From assembly GCA_021234535.1 (NCBI GenBank), contig CM037841.1, forward strand, positions 12,358,825 to 12,422,824: DNA of 64,000 nucleotides, written 5' to 3'. Source of the DNA: Stichopus chloronotus. Taxonomy: Eukaryota; Echinodermata; Holothuroidea; Aspidochirotida; Stichopodidae. Shown here in pieces: positions 50,301 to 60,554 of this stretch. The translations under genes were made by a program, and so were the position numbers. Numbering within the stretch: the first letter of the stretch is position 1; the number at the start of each line of letters is the position of its first letter. Below the pieces are notes generated by a model. That model saw nothing but the letters and a program-made list of their open reading frames with translations, searched no databases and was not told the origin of the DNA.

Positions 50301-50978
50301 ATATTATACAACGAATCACAAAAACCAGCTTCAAATGATGGAATTTTATCTCGTAAAATTAGAGCCACTCAACGTATGTCTTCACGCTACGAAGCCATCC
50401 CCGTTCCCCCTCAAAAATCAAAATGTCAAATTTTTAATTTTCTTTTTTTTTTCTGTCCTTTTTGAAAAGAGACTGAATGACGTCAAAATATTTTTGTCGT
50501 TTCATTTCAATGAGTCAATTGAATAGTCACAATATCAATGATGCAGAGATAATTCTATTTCATTTACATCAGACCATTCTTTCGTAAGAACCATCGATGC
50601 CCGAGACGAACAAAAAAGTCAAAGAGACAAAAATGGAACTGAGACAATCTTCTATTTTATTTTTACCTCTCCTCTTGGGATTCCGTGACTATATAAGCCA
50701 TAAACATGGCCCACCCCACCCCCTCCCCCCAAAAAGAAAATACTATTTTGCGATCATTTGCAATTGGTGAAATGGTTCTCACAACTGTGTACAGACGAGG
50801 AGAATACCAGCAAATTCAAATAAGAAAAGTACAAAATTTGCAAGGGACATTTAAACTTGAAGGATAACTTATGAAGTATGAGATAGGCAACATGTTTAAC
50901 ATCTACACAATAAATGAAAGACTTGCTTACCATGAAAAGAAGACAAAATGCGAGAGAGATTAAAATCAGTCGGGCCAT
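41286..50978 (-). CDS. Bacterial-type acyl carrier protein, secreted, 4 exons (copy A)
   Basis: Exons on the minus strand are 50931-50978, 44398-44472, 44162-44249 and 41286-41371. Their phases agree (0, 0, 1) and they give 98 residues without a stop. Exon 1 is a signal peptide ([16 protein letters not shown]). With VHS at the exon-2 start, a signal-peptidase site after residue 20 fits the -3/-1 rule. The rest, 78 residues, is a complete [20 protein letters not shown], then [20 protein letters not shown], then [14 protein letters not shown]. The phosphopantetheine serine (DSL) is residue 56, or 36 of the mature chain. ACPs carry acyl chains on this arm in fatty acid or polyketide synthesis. 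From memory, the sequence is far closer to gammaproteobacterial AcpP than to animal mitochondrial NDUFAB1. Introns and an internal LINE show it is in a nuclear genome. What it does in a secretory compartment is unknown. Confidence 0.82.
42620..43165 (-). repeat. Inverted duplication, right arm
   Basis: Partner of 36090-36650. Next to it, 42395-42550 is a direct copy of 36650-36805 (phrases 'aatcatttgaattattggaaact' and 'ctcattagagatg.tt.atttcacta'). One part is therefore inverted and the adjoining part is not, which implies a later rearrangement at the boundary. Confidence 0.8.
44162..44249 (-). CDS. ACP copy A exon 3 (phosphopantetheine site)
   Basis: 29 codons plus one base, [20 protein letters not shown] onward to ALEEEF, with acceptor ATTCAACAG and donor GTAAGT. 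It contains the prosthetic-group serine in DSL and helix 2, the recognition helix, with its acidic face intact. Confidence 0.93.
44322..44352 (+). repeat. (ATC)n microsatellite in ACP intron 2
   Basis: About ten ATC units between ACP exons 2 and 3. The equivalent tract in the duplicated locus is at 34498-34530. Confidence 0.95.
44398..44472 (-). CDS. ACP copy A exon 2
   Basis: 25 codons, starting [20 protein letters not shown] and ending VSEDE. Acceptor is ATGATTTTAG and donor GTATGA, phase 0 on both sides. It codes helix 1 of the ACP fold. Confidence 0.88.
44943..45131 (+). repeat. 27-bp minisatellite, 7 copies
   Basis: The unit starts GCTATCAGTGAATTGAAAGG, and copies begin at 44943, 44970, 44997, 45024, 45051, 45078 and 45105. 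They are nearly identical; one has 'taag' for 'tgaa'. Because 27 is a multiple of three, one plus-strand frame stays open as repeated AISELKGIL, but it has no start, splice or domain context and I do not call it a gene. The paralogous place near 34.94 kb has one diverged unit, so the array expanded after the duplication. Confidence 0.95.
45377..45414. repeat. Perfect 14-bp hairpin at the LINE 3' border
   Basis: AAAATAAAGAGGTG at 45377-45390 is exactly complementary to CACCTCTTTATTTT at 45401-45414, with a 10-base loop. It sits at the junction between the LINE and the host sequence and may be the 3'-end structure recognised by the reverse transcriptase. Confidence 0.9.
45587..48130 (-). pseudogene. 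LINE ORF2 (endonuclease/reverse transcriptase), gutted
   Basis: An AP-endonuclease region is seen first: [20 protein letters not shown], then LICLYGPN, then [11 protein letters not shown], then [10 protein letters not shown]. The frame changes between these blocks. Of the reverse transcriptase, [16 protein letters not shown] and [14 protein letters not shown] remain at about 46930-47080. They are directly followed by the thumb ([20 protein letters not shown]), so the palm with the YxDD catalytic motif is deleted. Part of the fingers before YFGDSF is also missing. The C-terminal 251-codon open stretch (45587-46342) ends with a [18 protein letters not shown] zinc knuckle. Inactive. Confidence 0.85.
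49135..50016 (-). pseudogene. LINE ORF1 (coiled-coil RNA-binding protein), frameshifted
   Basis: The start is at 50016 ([19 protein letters not shown]-hook-like and basic). A long heptad coiled coil follows with [19 protein letters not shown]. After a frame change comes an RRM/C-terminal-domain-like part with [20 protein letters not shown] and RPRHII-like RHIIAKL. A second frame change leads to FIVHDLTR and [10 protein letters not shown]. At least two frameshifts. The layout matches L1-like ORF1p (Transposase_22 type). Confidence 0.75.
50931..50978 (-). CDS. ACP copy A exon 1 (signal peptide)
   Basis: This exon has 16 codons, [16 protein letters not shown], with donor GTAAGC, phase 0. It was assigned to the ACP gene because copy C has a homologous exon with the same upstream region near its own ACP exon 4, and because the phase fits exon 2. 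The link across the 6.5-kb intron is inferred, not seen directly. Confidence 0.65.
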
Positions 50979-51120
50979 CTTATGCGACGTGAAGAATAAA
51001 TGTCTGGGACTAATAATTAAGCTCTAGCTGTAGAGAGAGGATGAGCAGTCAGCTATCAATGGTGCAGCCGATGGTATTCTGGTGAATTAAACCAAAACTC
51101 GTTTTCTATGTATAGAAGTA
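50979..51120 (-). promoter_or_regulatory. Conserved region upstream of ACP exon 1
   Basis: The bases upstream of the ATG in copy A align with those upstream of copy C (17987-18115). Shared phrases include 'AGAATACCATCG' and '(A/C)GACATT(T/C)ATTCTT'. This is likely the 5' untranslated region and promoter-proximal DNA. A perfect octamer ATGCAAAT lies further upstream, at 51190-51197 on the minus strand. I see no clear TATA box. Confidence 0.4.
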
Positions 51121-51199
51121 CTAAATCTAAAACAAGGGTGCCCTATGAAATAACAACGATATGTTAATGACTAACAGGTTACGCCCACTATTTGCATTC

Positions 51200-54100
51200 T
51201 CATGAATAATCAGCATAATCATAAAATCAGCAGTCAGTATACGATAATATTTCCTACACAATGATTTTGGTTCATTGATAGTACTTGTATCCATGGGCGT
51301 CCAAGTTAAAGGTGAGCAATTTAGATACCCACACCCAGGAGAATAAAAAAGTAAAAAAAAAATGGAAGGAAATATGTCATCAATTAACCGTTTGTAGTGG
51401 AATTAGTGTAAATTTGCAAACCAGTGTTCTAAAATTAAAGTACTCAGCTGAAATTCACAAGGCCAGAAAAAAAAAAAATGGTACGCGCCATCCCCTGTAA
51501 AATCTGATAGGCCGTTACTAGTGTAACATTATTGTACCGTACATCAAACAGAGAATGAGGGTAGTTTCTTCTGGATTTGCTGCGAAGGGCATCAGTTTGT
51601 GCGAATCAGCAAATTCTACTCTAGGCTTCCCGGCAGGAGTTGGTATGTAACGCGAATACTGTCGGAGCTGATGCATGAGTAATACACGTCCTTTGTGCAG
51701 GCTTCTATTTGTCTAATTCGCTTTTCCAGTTGCAAGGTTGTAACACAACACACAATGACACTGTTAGAGCTGTATGGGCTTTAGGTCTAACTATATGGGC
51801 GTTAGGCCTAACTTTTGGAGATCATACTTATTTTCCCCACCATGGCAAGGCAGAATTCACATTTATGCACGGTTTGGGCTACAGCATACCGTACTATGTA
51901 AGCTAATTCTGGGGTAAAAAGAGTATACTTTTACCACCTACACTGTGTTTTAGTGATCAGTTTCTTTCAACTCTATTAGAAACTCTAACTTTCACCACTC
52001 ATTGGATAACACGGCAACTAGAAATCCCAAACATGTTAAGAGCAAATTAATTACAACATAATAAAAAAATAAATAGTTTATGCTCTCCCGATTTTGCTAA
52101 ACAAAAAACAGCTTAATCTTATACTAACAAAAGAATTGTGACTATACTGAGTGGAACCAATACACTGAAATGTGTTCATAATTTTCAAGCCATTGTTTTG
52201 TTTGTTCTTTTCATGACGTAATTTTAAATAAAATAGTATAGACAGGCTGCTGACTGCATTACCAGGGACGTTTTCTAAATCACACCTCCCTGGCATAAGC
52301 ATGAACGGTCAACTTGTTATTCCTTAGGGTTGTTTTTCGGAGGGTCGTTATCCCGCATTGAACATTAATTATGTCGTTTTTTTTTTTTTTTCAGGAGAGT
52401 TATCATTTGGAAGGGCCATTGTTCCAAAAGTTCATTATTCCGAATTAAAGATAACGATCATTTTTTTTTGGAGGGGGGGGGGGTGGGAAAAGGGTTGTTA
52501 ATTTGAACGTAACGGCCGTTATCCTCATAACGCACCAGTTCGGACTTAGTCTATTTGGAATAATGACTATTACATTGAATTTGGAATAAAGGACCTTTGT
52601 GAATAGCGACCTCATAAGAGTAACAACCCTTACACAGAATCGGAATAATAATTCCTGGGAATAAACGACCGTTCTGAATAATGAAATCCCCATGGACCCA
52701 ATACGGTATTGGATAAACCCGCTGGCCATGCATGCTCCCAATCGTAATCCCAGAGCGGTTGGAAAAATGTGACGGTCTGTTACTCTAATTTACTCCTATA
52801 AATTTTGAAAACTCTCAGTCACATGTAAATAACAGGTCGAATTCCAAATGATAAGGAAATAATAAAAAAAATAGTCACAAGTGTTCTTCATATCTTTTTC
52901 GAAATCGAAAATGATACCAAATCAACAACTGCAGGTAGGCTGGAACTGCGTGGTTGGTAGTGTTGAGTATCCACTAAACAGCCAAATGGGCAAAATTCCG
53001 AGTGATTGCGTGCGAAGGTAAAAAGTCAAAACCTTGAAATTTCATATCCAAAAGTTTGGTGAGGCTTTTCATTGCACCAATCAGACAATCTGGGTAAGAA
53101 AATAGGTTTCAGTTGGTTAATTCTGCCATATGATTACAAATTCTTCAAACATAACGACAAAAAGTGTAGAATACGATAATGTAGTGGTTGACAGTTTTCA
53201 TTCAAATCAACGATGTGCTTCTTTGAACAAGACAATGGGAAGTATACTAGTATTGAATATTCACTTAGTCAAAACACTCAAGATCACTGACTCCGCAATA
53301 TTGTGATCAGTTCGTAGGTTATTTGTAAACACAGTGCTTCCTTTTACCACATACTACAATTCCCGATATCAACCAACGAGAGAAGACTTGAGTAGTAAGG
53401 TTTTGATACCCCAGTGAGTCTGTACTGTTGCATATTCATTATGTAGGCGCTTATATAGTAAGAACCGTTAATTTCAAATATGATTTCTCGTTTTTAATGT
53501 ATTTTTGCCAATCCCGTTGCTTTTCAAAGTAGTTATTGTCATTTGCCTCCATTGACTGAGTTAGTCCGTCTATGTACAATCTCCCGTGTACATTTAAAAA
53601 TAAAGAAAAAGTTAAGATCAAACATAATCTTATATTTCTGGTTTTTCAGTACACATGTAATCACTTTAAGCACCGAGATCAATTACAGTTCACAAAAATG
53701 TAAAAATGAACAACTGAGATTAAAACTAAATGTTTGATCTGTGCACAAATTACACACGATGATAACATTAATACCCTGACTCAGGAAACTCGTCGACAAG
53801 TCGGAGAAACCTGTCACCTTGTCGAAATGCAGCGTTATGCACATCCCTTCTTATCTAGACAAAATTGTTATTTTGGTCGAGATACTACCAAGTTACGTTA
53901 ACTCGAAATCTGGAAGAAAGTTATCAGATCGTCGAGATGCAGTGTTACCCTTGTTAGACACGTTAAGTCGTACTAGCCAGAGCCCGCAATTTGACCATTC
54001 TTAGGCATCACATCCAATGCGCAGTATAACTTAAACACAATGTGTTGTTACATACACTTCTTTTTTCTTGTTCTCTCCTGTATCAGTTCTTTGATTTGCC

Positions 54101-55690
54101 GCGGGTAACCGCAATACATGTGTCACTTTGCCATATTTTGGAGTTTGAAAAGGTATTGGTAGTTTGACCAAAGAACAATTTTCAGTTGTCTCAAAGTTAC
54201 ACAATGTTTGTAAACTGCAAAGTCTTCGTTGATCTTTGAAAATTAAAGTCCGTACCAGAAAGAAATTTGACTTAAGTGAAAAGTAAGATTGGGTCTATTT
54301 TTTAATTGAGTTAAAGTTAAAATAGAGGTCACAATTATCGTGATGTTTCTTCTTCGGTAGTTTATCTTATAAAGAAACACAAAAGATATTTCATAACTTG
54401 CTATGTACTACGTTATGTTACACTGAGTTTCTATCATATGTTTAAATATCCGTACCTTCTAAGCACAATGTGCTATCGTCTTCACTAATAAAAGGAGAAA
54501 TGTTTCTATTTCCTTATATTTATCGTCCCTTTTCTGTTCCATAACTGCAAATGTCTACAATGTAATCACTGCAATCTCATAGTGTCGTATCCACTTATTA
54601 CACAATTTTAATGAGATAAAGGAGGTTAAATATATTTTGAAACTGCAATCGTCAACAACTTTAGGCGGTTTAGATCTCGCTTAATTGTAATTGTAAGAAT
54701 GTTTATTTCCACCCTTAATGATGTTGGTGCCGCTGTCAAGATTTCTTATTTGGAGCGTAGATTTGATCAACAGTTTTGATCAGAGCCTAAACTTTGATAG
54801 TGGAACCATCAACCAGGAACGAAATTATCGAGAGGAGGGCGTTGTGTCAACTAATTACCGATGTAATCTATTCGAAGAAGGGGATTCGTCGACCACAGTC
54901 AAGAAAAAATTCTGACCAATTTAAGAAATGATAGTCTTCTAGAAACTTTAATAACTTTAGTAACGTTGTCAGGCACGGATCCAGGTGGGGTCGTAAGAGT
55001 TTACCAACGATTTCTTTCTTTCAAACACTCCGAAAAAATGACCAAATAGACATGAAAAACATGCTTCCCAGATGCTGGTAAATTGCATCCGTAAACACAT
55101 CTAGCATTCAGATTTTCTTGGGGGAGAAAATCCCACGCCTCCCTTTGTGGCTTTCCGGATCTGGCACAACTTCGACGGTTTATGCACCCCTCCCCCTTCT
55201 AATGGGACGTACGCTTTGTATACTGACTTCGCTTTGCCTATCTGGGCATGTGGAGCGACTCCCCAAGTCCGGTTCTAGAGAACAAGCAAGGTGGTCCTTC
55301 ACGAAGTTTATGAATATGCACCGCGGCGGTTGCGTAAATGACTATCGGCTTGTGTATGGAATAAATTGATTTCCATCTTCTTTCGTAATTTCGTGTAAAT
55401 TAATCCATGAGCTTATTTGGTGGGTCCCAAATTACAACTGTACCCATGCCTCTCCTTCCAACTCTCCTCGGTCCTGTAATGACAAAGAAAATGCCCTTCG
55501 GAAATTTGCGATATCCCCGGCGAACCCAACACTAGGGGACACCCTCTGACACTTGCAATAACTTAACGAGTGTGGTCACTTTGTATATGGTCTAGTTGGG
55601 TCTCTTACTTTCTGCCAACCTCCTCTATATAGGAGCCTTAATAGTCCTGCCACCCCTCCAATATCTTTAAAGAGCAGTGGGTATTTCTAT
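51200..55690. other. Repeat-rich stretch without genes
   Basis: No gene is recognised. It includes a degenerate 'ggaataatgac' repeat at about 52320-52700 and a G-run at 52476-52489. A short 'catgggcgtcca' at about 51292 resembles the hAT terminus described below, but I found no matching second end. Confidence 0.4.
52320..52700. repeat. Degenerate GGAATAATGACC/GGTCGTTATTCC repeat
   Basis: Imperfect copies of 'ggaataatgac', 'gttattccgaat', 'ggaataaacgacc' and their complements recur throughout. The two orientations allow many weak hairpins. Confidence 0.6.
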
Positions 55691-55692
55691 TA

Positions 55693-56066
55693 TACAGTGC
55701 TCCTAAAAGCCATTTGCGCCCCCTCTGACTGAAACTGCTAGTTCCGCCACTGATTACAGTGCTCCTGAAAGCCATCTGCGCCCTCTCTGACTGAAACTGC
55801 TAGCTCCGCCACTGATTACAGTGCTCCTGAAAGCCATTTGCGCCCCCTCTGACTGAAACTGCTAGTTCCGCCACTGATTACAGTGCTCCTGAAAGCCATT
55901 TGCGCCCCCTCTGACTGAAACTGCTAGTTCCGCCACTGATTACAGTGCTTCTGAAAGCCATTTGCGCTCCCTCTGACTGAAACTGCTAGTTCCGCCACTG
56001 ATTACAGTGCTCCTGAAAGCCATCTGCGCCCTCTCTGACTGAAACTGCTAGCTCCGCCACTGATTA
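55693..56066. repeat. 61/62-bp minisatellite, 6 copies
   Basis: The unit begins TACAGTGCTCCTGAAAGCCA and ends with TTCCGCCACTGAT. Six copies are nearly identical, differing at a few sites (catttgcg/catctgcg, ctagttcc/ctagctcc). The sharing of variants between the second and last copies suggests recent block duplication. Confidence 0.95.
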
Positions 56067-56181
56067 AATTTGTATCTATCAATAATCATTCTCCAAGACC
56101 TTCCAGCCAATATTCTATCCTCCTCTTACACGTTTCACTGAATCCATTCATTTTCTGAAACTGAATTTGTCCATGATATCG

Positions 56182-57286
56182 ATTACATCCATGGGCGTCA
56201 ACAGGTGGGGGACGGGGGGCATGTGGCCCCACTTTCAAAAGTGGAGGGGATATCATATCATTTGTCCCACCCACTTTTCAGGGCAGTTATTAAAAAAAAT
56301 CACACGCATATGCGCGATTTTCTATCACAATTGCTAAGCTGATTCGAGTAGAATTTAACTTGGGCGTTGAATCCACAGAGAATCGCAGAAGAGTTCATCA
56401 GATCATCAGACAGTCGTATAGAGATTTTTGGGAACTTCTGACACTGCGGTGAATCCTCCTAAGTTGGGTGTTCGGACAAGCACCGAGTGACTCAGTGACA
56501 TATATTCTGCAAGCAATCTGGACTCCCTGGGCCCCTGCTATCTATCACTTGCACCGTCATTTATTTCCCATTCTCTCAATATCCTAAATGTCCCCATTTA
56601 TTTCGTTCGGGTGGGGGGGGGGGGGGGAGAGACCATTCGAAAATGTATTGAACTTGCACACATGTCATTTGTATGGGTTCCAAGGGATTAGGTAAGCCAT
56701 ACAGGTAGATGGTGATGAGTTACTATGTTCATATCACTACCTCCAGTCCCTTAGACTGGACGGACGAAAAGGGGTGTAGGGGTTAAGTAATTAAGGCTAC
56801 ATGTATTCGCCGGATATGGTAGATCTTTGTTGTTGAGCGCCAGCTAGACGCTATGCACGCCCTGCGTGCCTTTTTCTGATTATTATTATTATTATTCAAG
56901 TACCTGGGTACATAACAACTGACGTCTCGCACCTACATGCATGTATTATATATACCACTCCACTCACCCCGGAGGTGACGGCGCCACTTTTTCAATATTT
57001 CGTTTGAGATGGACGCTGTGTAATTCGTCTCCCTTGGTGTCAGAACGGCATATCTTTCTACCAGTACTTTCTGTAGGAATTTAGTTTTGTGAGACAAAAT
57101 TTCTTCTCACAGATCTTGTTCTGATGTAACTAAAAACGACTCAGGAAGGCCGTCTCCTGGGATCTAGGCGGTCTTATGTACCCAAAATCTTCTGGTACGC
57201 TACGCGCCAACCAATGGTGGCGCTCCGCTTAGATAGTATAGTGTCCCCCTCACTTTCTGAAACCTGCTGACGCCCATGATTACATC
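56182..57286. mobile_element. Non-autonomous hAT-like DNA transposon with 8-bp TSD
   Basis: The element runs from 56190 to 57278. Its ends are CATGGGCGTCAACAGGT and, inverted, CATGGGCGTCAGCAGGT (16 of 17 match). It is flanked by identical ATTACATC at 56182-56189 and 57279-57286. An 8-bp target-site duplication and a CA-NGGGCG-like terminus are hAT features. No transposase frame is inside its 1,089 bases, so it would have relied on another element. It contains a G-run and an (ATT)n tract. Confidence 0.8.
56880..56896. repeat. (ATT)n microsatellite inside the hAT-like element
   Basis: Five to six ATT units within the transposon. Confidence 0.85.
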
Positions 57287-57289
57287 ACT

Positions 57290-57960
57290 AACTTAGCAAC
57301 TCCCGCACTAAGCGACGGCGACTTACCGCGATGCGACTGTCTCGCCGCGGTGAGCGACAAACTAGTTCTTAGAGCAAGGTGTCCACAGTGTGAAACTAGT
57401 CGCAAATCGAAGACTTTGCTGCACATCTTTACCCTTTTGTAATTTAGAAATCCACGTAACAGTAGTACGACTTACTGCACAGGCATCTCTCTTAATCTGC
57501 TCACCGCACGTTTTCATATAGCCTAGTTCATACTGAAACGTACACAAGCTTTTGCCGTGCAATTTGTCCTAGCTAGAACCTAGTGGGATTATTCTGTATA
57601 GGTCTACTATACAATGTACACATACTGGATGGATGTGCATTTGCCGAATGGTGTTTTAACGAATAGATTCACACAAAAGACGAAGAACTTATCAGCCGAT
57701 GATAAAGTTTGGACAAAATATACTCGTTATACATTTTGTCGAAGAGACAAGGTCCTGGGATACGCCCTCCTTATATACTTCCATTACTTATCTCCTCCCG
57801 CTTCATTCTAGTAGTCCGCCATTCTGTCCGGTCGCAAGTTTCCGTCTCATGCGACGGTCGCATGAGACTTCTTGCAACTAGTTGCAAAGCCTTGCACACT
57901 GTGCGACGCATTTGAACAGTCTCGTTGCAAGTTCATCCAGTCGCATCATGAGGAAGGGGA
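57290..57960. mobile_element. Possible MITE with GTCGCA-rich inverted ends
   Basis: The left part has 'cacagtgtgaaactagtcgcaa'. The right part, inverted, has CACAGTGTGCAAGGCTTTGC followed by AACTAGTTGCAA. Both ends are rich in GCGAC. The imperfect inverted similarity and GC-rich ends in an AT-rich setting suggest a decayed DNA transposon. I could not define exact ends or a TSD. Confidence 0.4.
57844..57868. repeat. Perfect 12-bp palindrome arms
   Basis: GTCTCATGCGAC, one base, then GTCGCATGAGAC. A near-perfect cruciform-capable palindrome inside the MITE-like region. Confidence 0.9.
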
Positions 57961-60444
57961 TCAGGTGCAATGAAACAAGTATCTGACAGTCCCTGCATCG
58001 CATTGAAGAGCACAATATTACGGTTAACTGCCTCTACATTATCTTAAATTATTGCTTTATTGCAATCGCTTTCTTCAAATATCTTGATTTTCCCCAAGTT
58101 TGACGTTATTTTGATATCTAATATATTTCCTTTCCTTCAAGCTAGATATATCAGCTGACTAAAGTCTAGAAATAGTGGTTCATTATGTCTAATGCAAAAG
58201 AATAAATTGGGGGGAGGGAGGGGCATGGGGGAAGCCAGTTAACAAGTAGCTGAGCAAATTATGTTTGATCATACTGCAGTGAAAGATATTCTCCGCGAGT
58301 CCTGTCATAAACATCCCATGGATAGAAAAGTGACAGGTAACACAAGAGGGCAGAAGGTGGGATGGGGGGTACATACCTTCATAACAAAGACAAATTATTG
58401 TTTATCAAACAAATACATATGAAAAGCACATCAAACAAGTGAATTATGCTTACAATCCAAATTTTAATAATCTTGTTAAATCATAGTATAAACATTTCTT
58501 TTAATTAAAACTGCAGGGCAGCCAGTTTTCACAATGACATAAACCTGGAGGAACAACTAAACATCTATTTCAAATTGTATTTAGAAGGACTACAAGGTAA
58601 CATAATATTTTTGATTTTGTTAACAGTCATCAAAACCCATTTTCCTTTAAGGTGGATGAAATTGGAAACAGCTAGAAATGAAACATCTTCAAAATTAAAA
58701 CACTACAGTCACCAAACTTCAAGATTTTAGAAATTGAGAAAATTTTCAAAACAAAAGGTGGTGTCTTCATCGACACACCCCTGCCTCTCACATCCGTCCA
58801 TCCTCCAACGAGCAAGTGAGCCTGCAAGGTTTAGCAATCTTAGTCAGTTTGTTACTTTGGTATTAACTGGATAGATATATCATGTCAATGTTTCTCCCAG
58901 TTGTCAAATAAAATTACTGAAAAATTCACACCTACACTGACCGCCATTTGGCAAACCGTAAAAACAAAAGACGAGTGACATTGTGATGAGTTTAAAATTG
59001 GCGCAAGTCAGGCAAAAACAAGAACAATTTATTACGATTTCAGCAGATCCGAGACTGGAGGAATCGGGGGCAAGAAAAATAATGAAGGTTAAAAAAAAAA
59101 AATCACAATTCAAACCAGACGCAAGTCACAATAGCTTTACGGAGCTATATTCAGTGTGGTTTGAGGACTGAAATTTAAAATTTCAATGACCTGTGAAACA
59201 AATCTGGAAAGAAGCAGCTTTTGACCAATCTAACTATATGATGCAATGTTTAGTCAAAATGGACTTTTCTATAGCTTTGAGAGAGAATCGAAGATCTCTT
59301 TTGTGTAGATGACTGGTCATACAGACCTTTGTTCAACGCAAAACATATTTTAAGATGAGATATGGATTGTAAATTTCAACAATCATACTCGTTACACAAG
59401 CAAAAATTTTCTTTTCAAAACTGAAACTAAGTTTCATTAATAATGCCTACTTCTCTTGAATCACACATATCTGTATAAAATATCACTTACATACCCCCCT
59501 CCTCCCCCTCTTCAGGCTTAAGAACACCAGAAAACACAAGAGTATAAGTTTCTGAAAAGGACCAAATAAGTGCAGATGCGCATTGTGATGGATTATGAGC
59601 ATTTTTCTTACTGGATGGTAGGCTTACACAGAGTGATGCCATATCCCTGAGCTAGATGATTAATTGTCACATATACTTTAAGAAAAACGCCCTTTCGGCG
59701 AGGTTCTCGGGGGGAAGACTTTGCAAGAAGATGCTGCTAGACTACGACCTGCGAGAACTTGAACTGCACAATGGGTCAGACAGCTCAGAAGACGTATGAC
59801 GACTACCGTACAGCTGGATAATGACATAATGACATCATCACTGATGAACTCTGGGACATGATGACACAACATCTCTGATCTCTCTAGCCCAATGAAAAAT
59901 TCTACTATGACAAATTAATGACAGCTACAATGAAAAGGAATAGTGGTAATTAGTAAAGTAATATTATTTATTAATCTCCATATGATTGCTGGGAAATGAG
60001 TTTGTATTTACATTCAATACTTCCAATGATCTCTGGGGGACAAAAAAAAAGTAAAATAATGAAAGCTACTAAAGAAGCAGACTAACCTACAAAAAAACTA
60101 CTTTATGTGTTTTATGCAAAGAAATCATTCATACAATGTTTGGGGAAAAATGAAACTAATTTACGTCTAGCTTCCTTTACTATCGATCCAATTTCTTATT
60201 ACCTCTTTTCCTCCCCTCTTTCCCTCCCCTTCCCCCTCACTGACCCCCCCTTCACACCACTTCTCTTAATAACATACTGTTGAATGAAAGGATAATAATT
60301 TGCATAAGAAAACTTTTGTTTTAGTTAATAAGTTTGAAAGAGACAACTTGGATAATTTGCAGTTCCACCACCTGCTCTCTGGTGAGAGAGAGATTGCGTT
60401 CATTTGGTTCTGTGGTACAAACTCTTCCATCTTGTGGTTGGCTC
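57961..60444. other. No supported gene
   Basis: Mostly AT-rich, with C-rich tracts near 59490-59515 and 60215-60255. A 62-codon plus-strand frame at 58983-59171 (with QEQFITISADPRLEESGARK) has no start context or splice partners and is left uncalled. Confidence 0.35.
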
Positions 60445-60554
60445 CTAGTGCTTATGGGGTTGGTCAAAATCTGACATGCTGCCAGCTCTAGGTTTGGTTG
60501 ATGTCTCCCCAAGAACGGCATCATGGTGAAGTCGGAGTAACGAAACTCCGGACA
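60445..60554 (-). CDS. Alternative terminal exon X2 of unidentified gene
   Basis: After acceptor GAACTGCCAG a phase-1 frame of 35 residues ends in a stop. It starts SGVSLLRLHHDAVLGETSTK and ends GSMSDFDQPHKH. It is homologous to exon X1 at 62.8 kb: same phase, same LGETS and SMS(D/E)-D motifs, and stop at the same place after a final histidine. I do not recognise the protein. The serine-rich RxGSMS type motif may be a phosphorylation site, which is a guess. Confidence 0.6.

Noticed and set aside
59690..59816. Fourth terminal exon candidate ending in SSSSRRS
   Set aside because: Entered in phase 1, as the other X exons require, it hits a stop almost at once.
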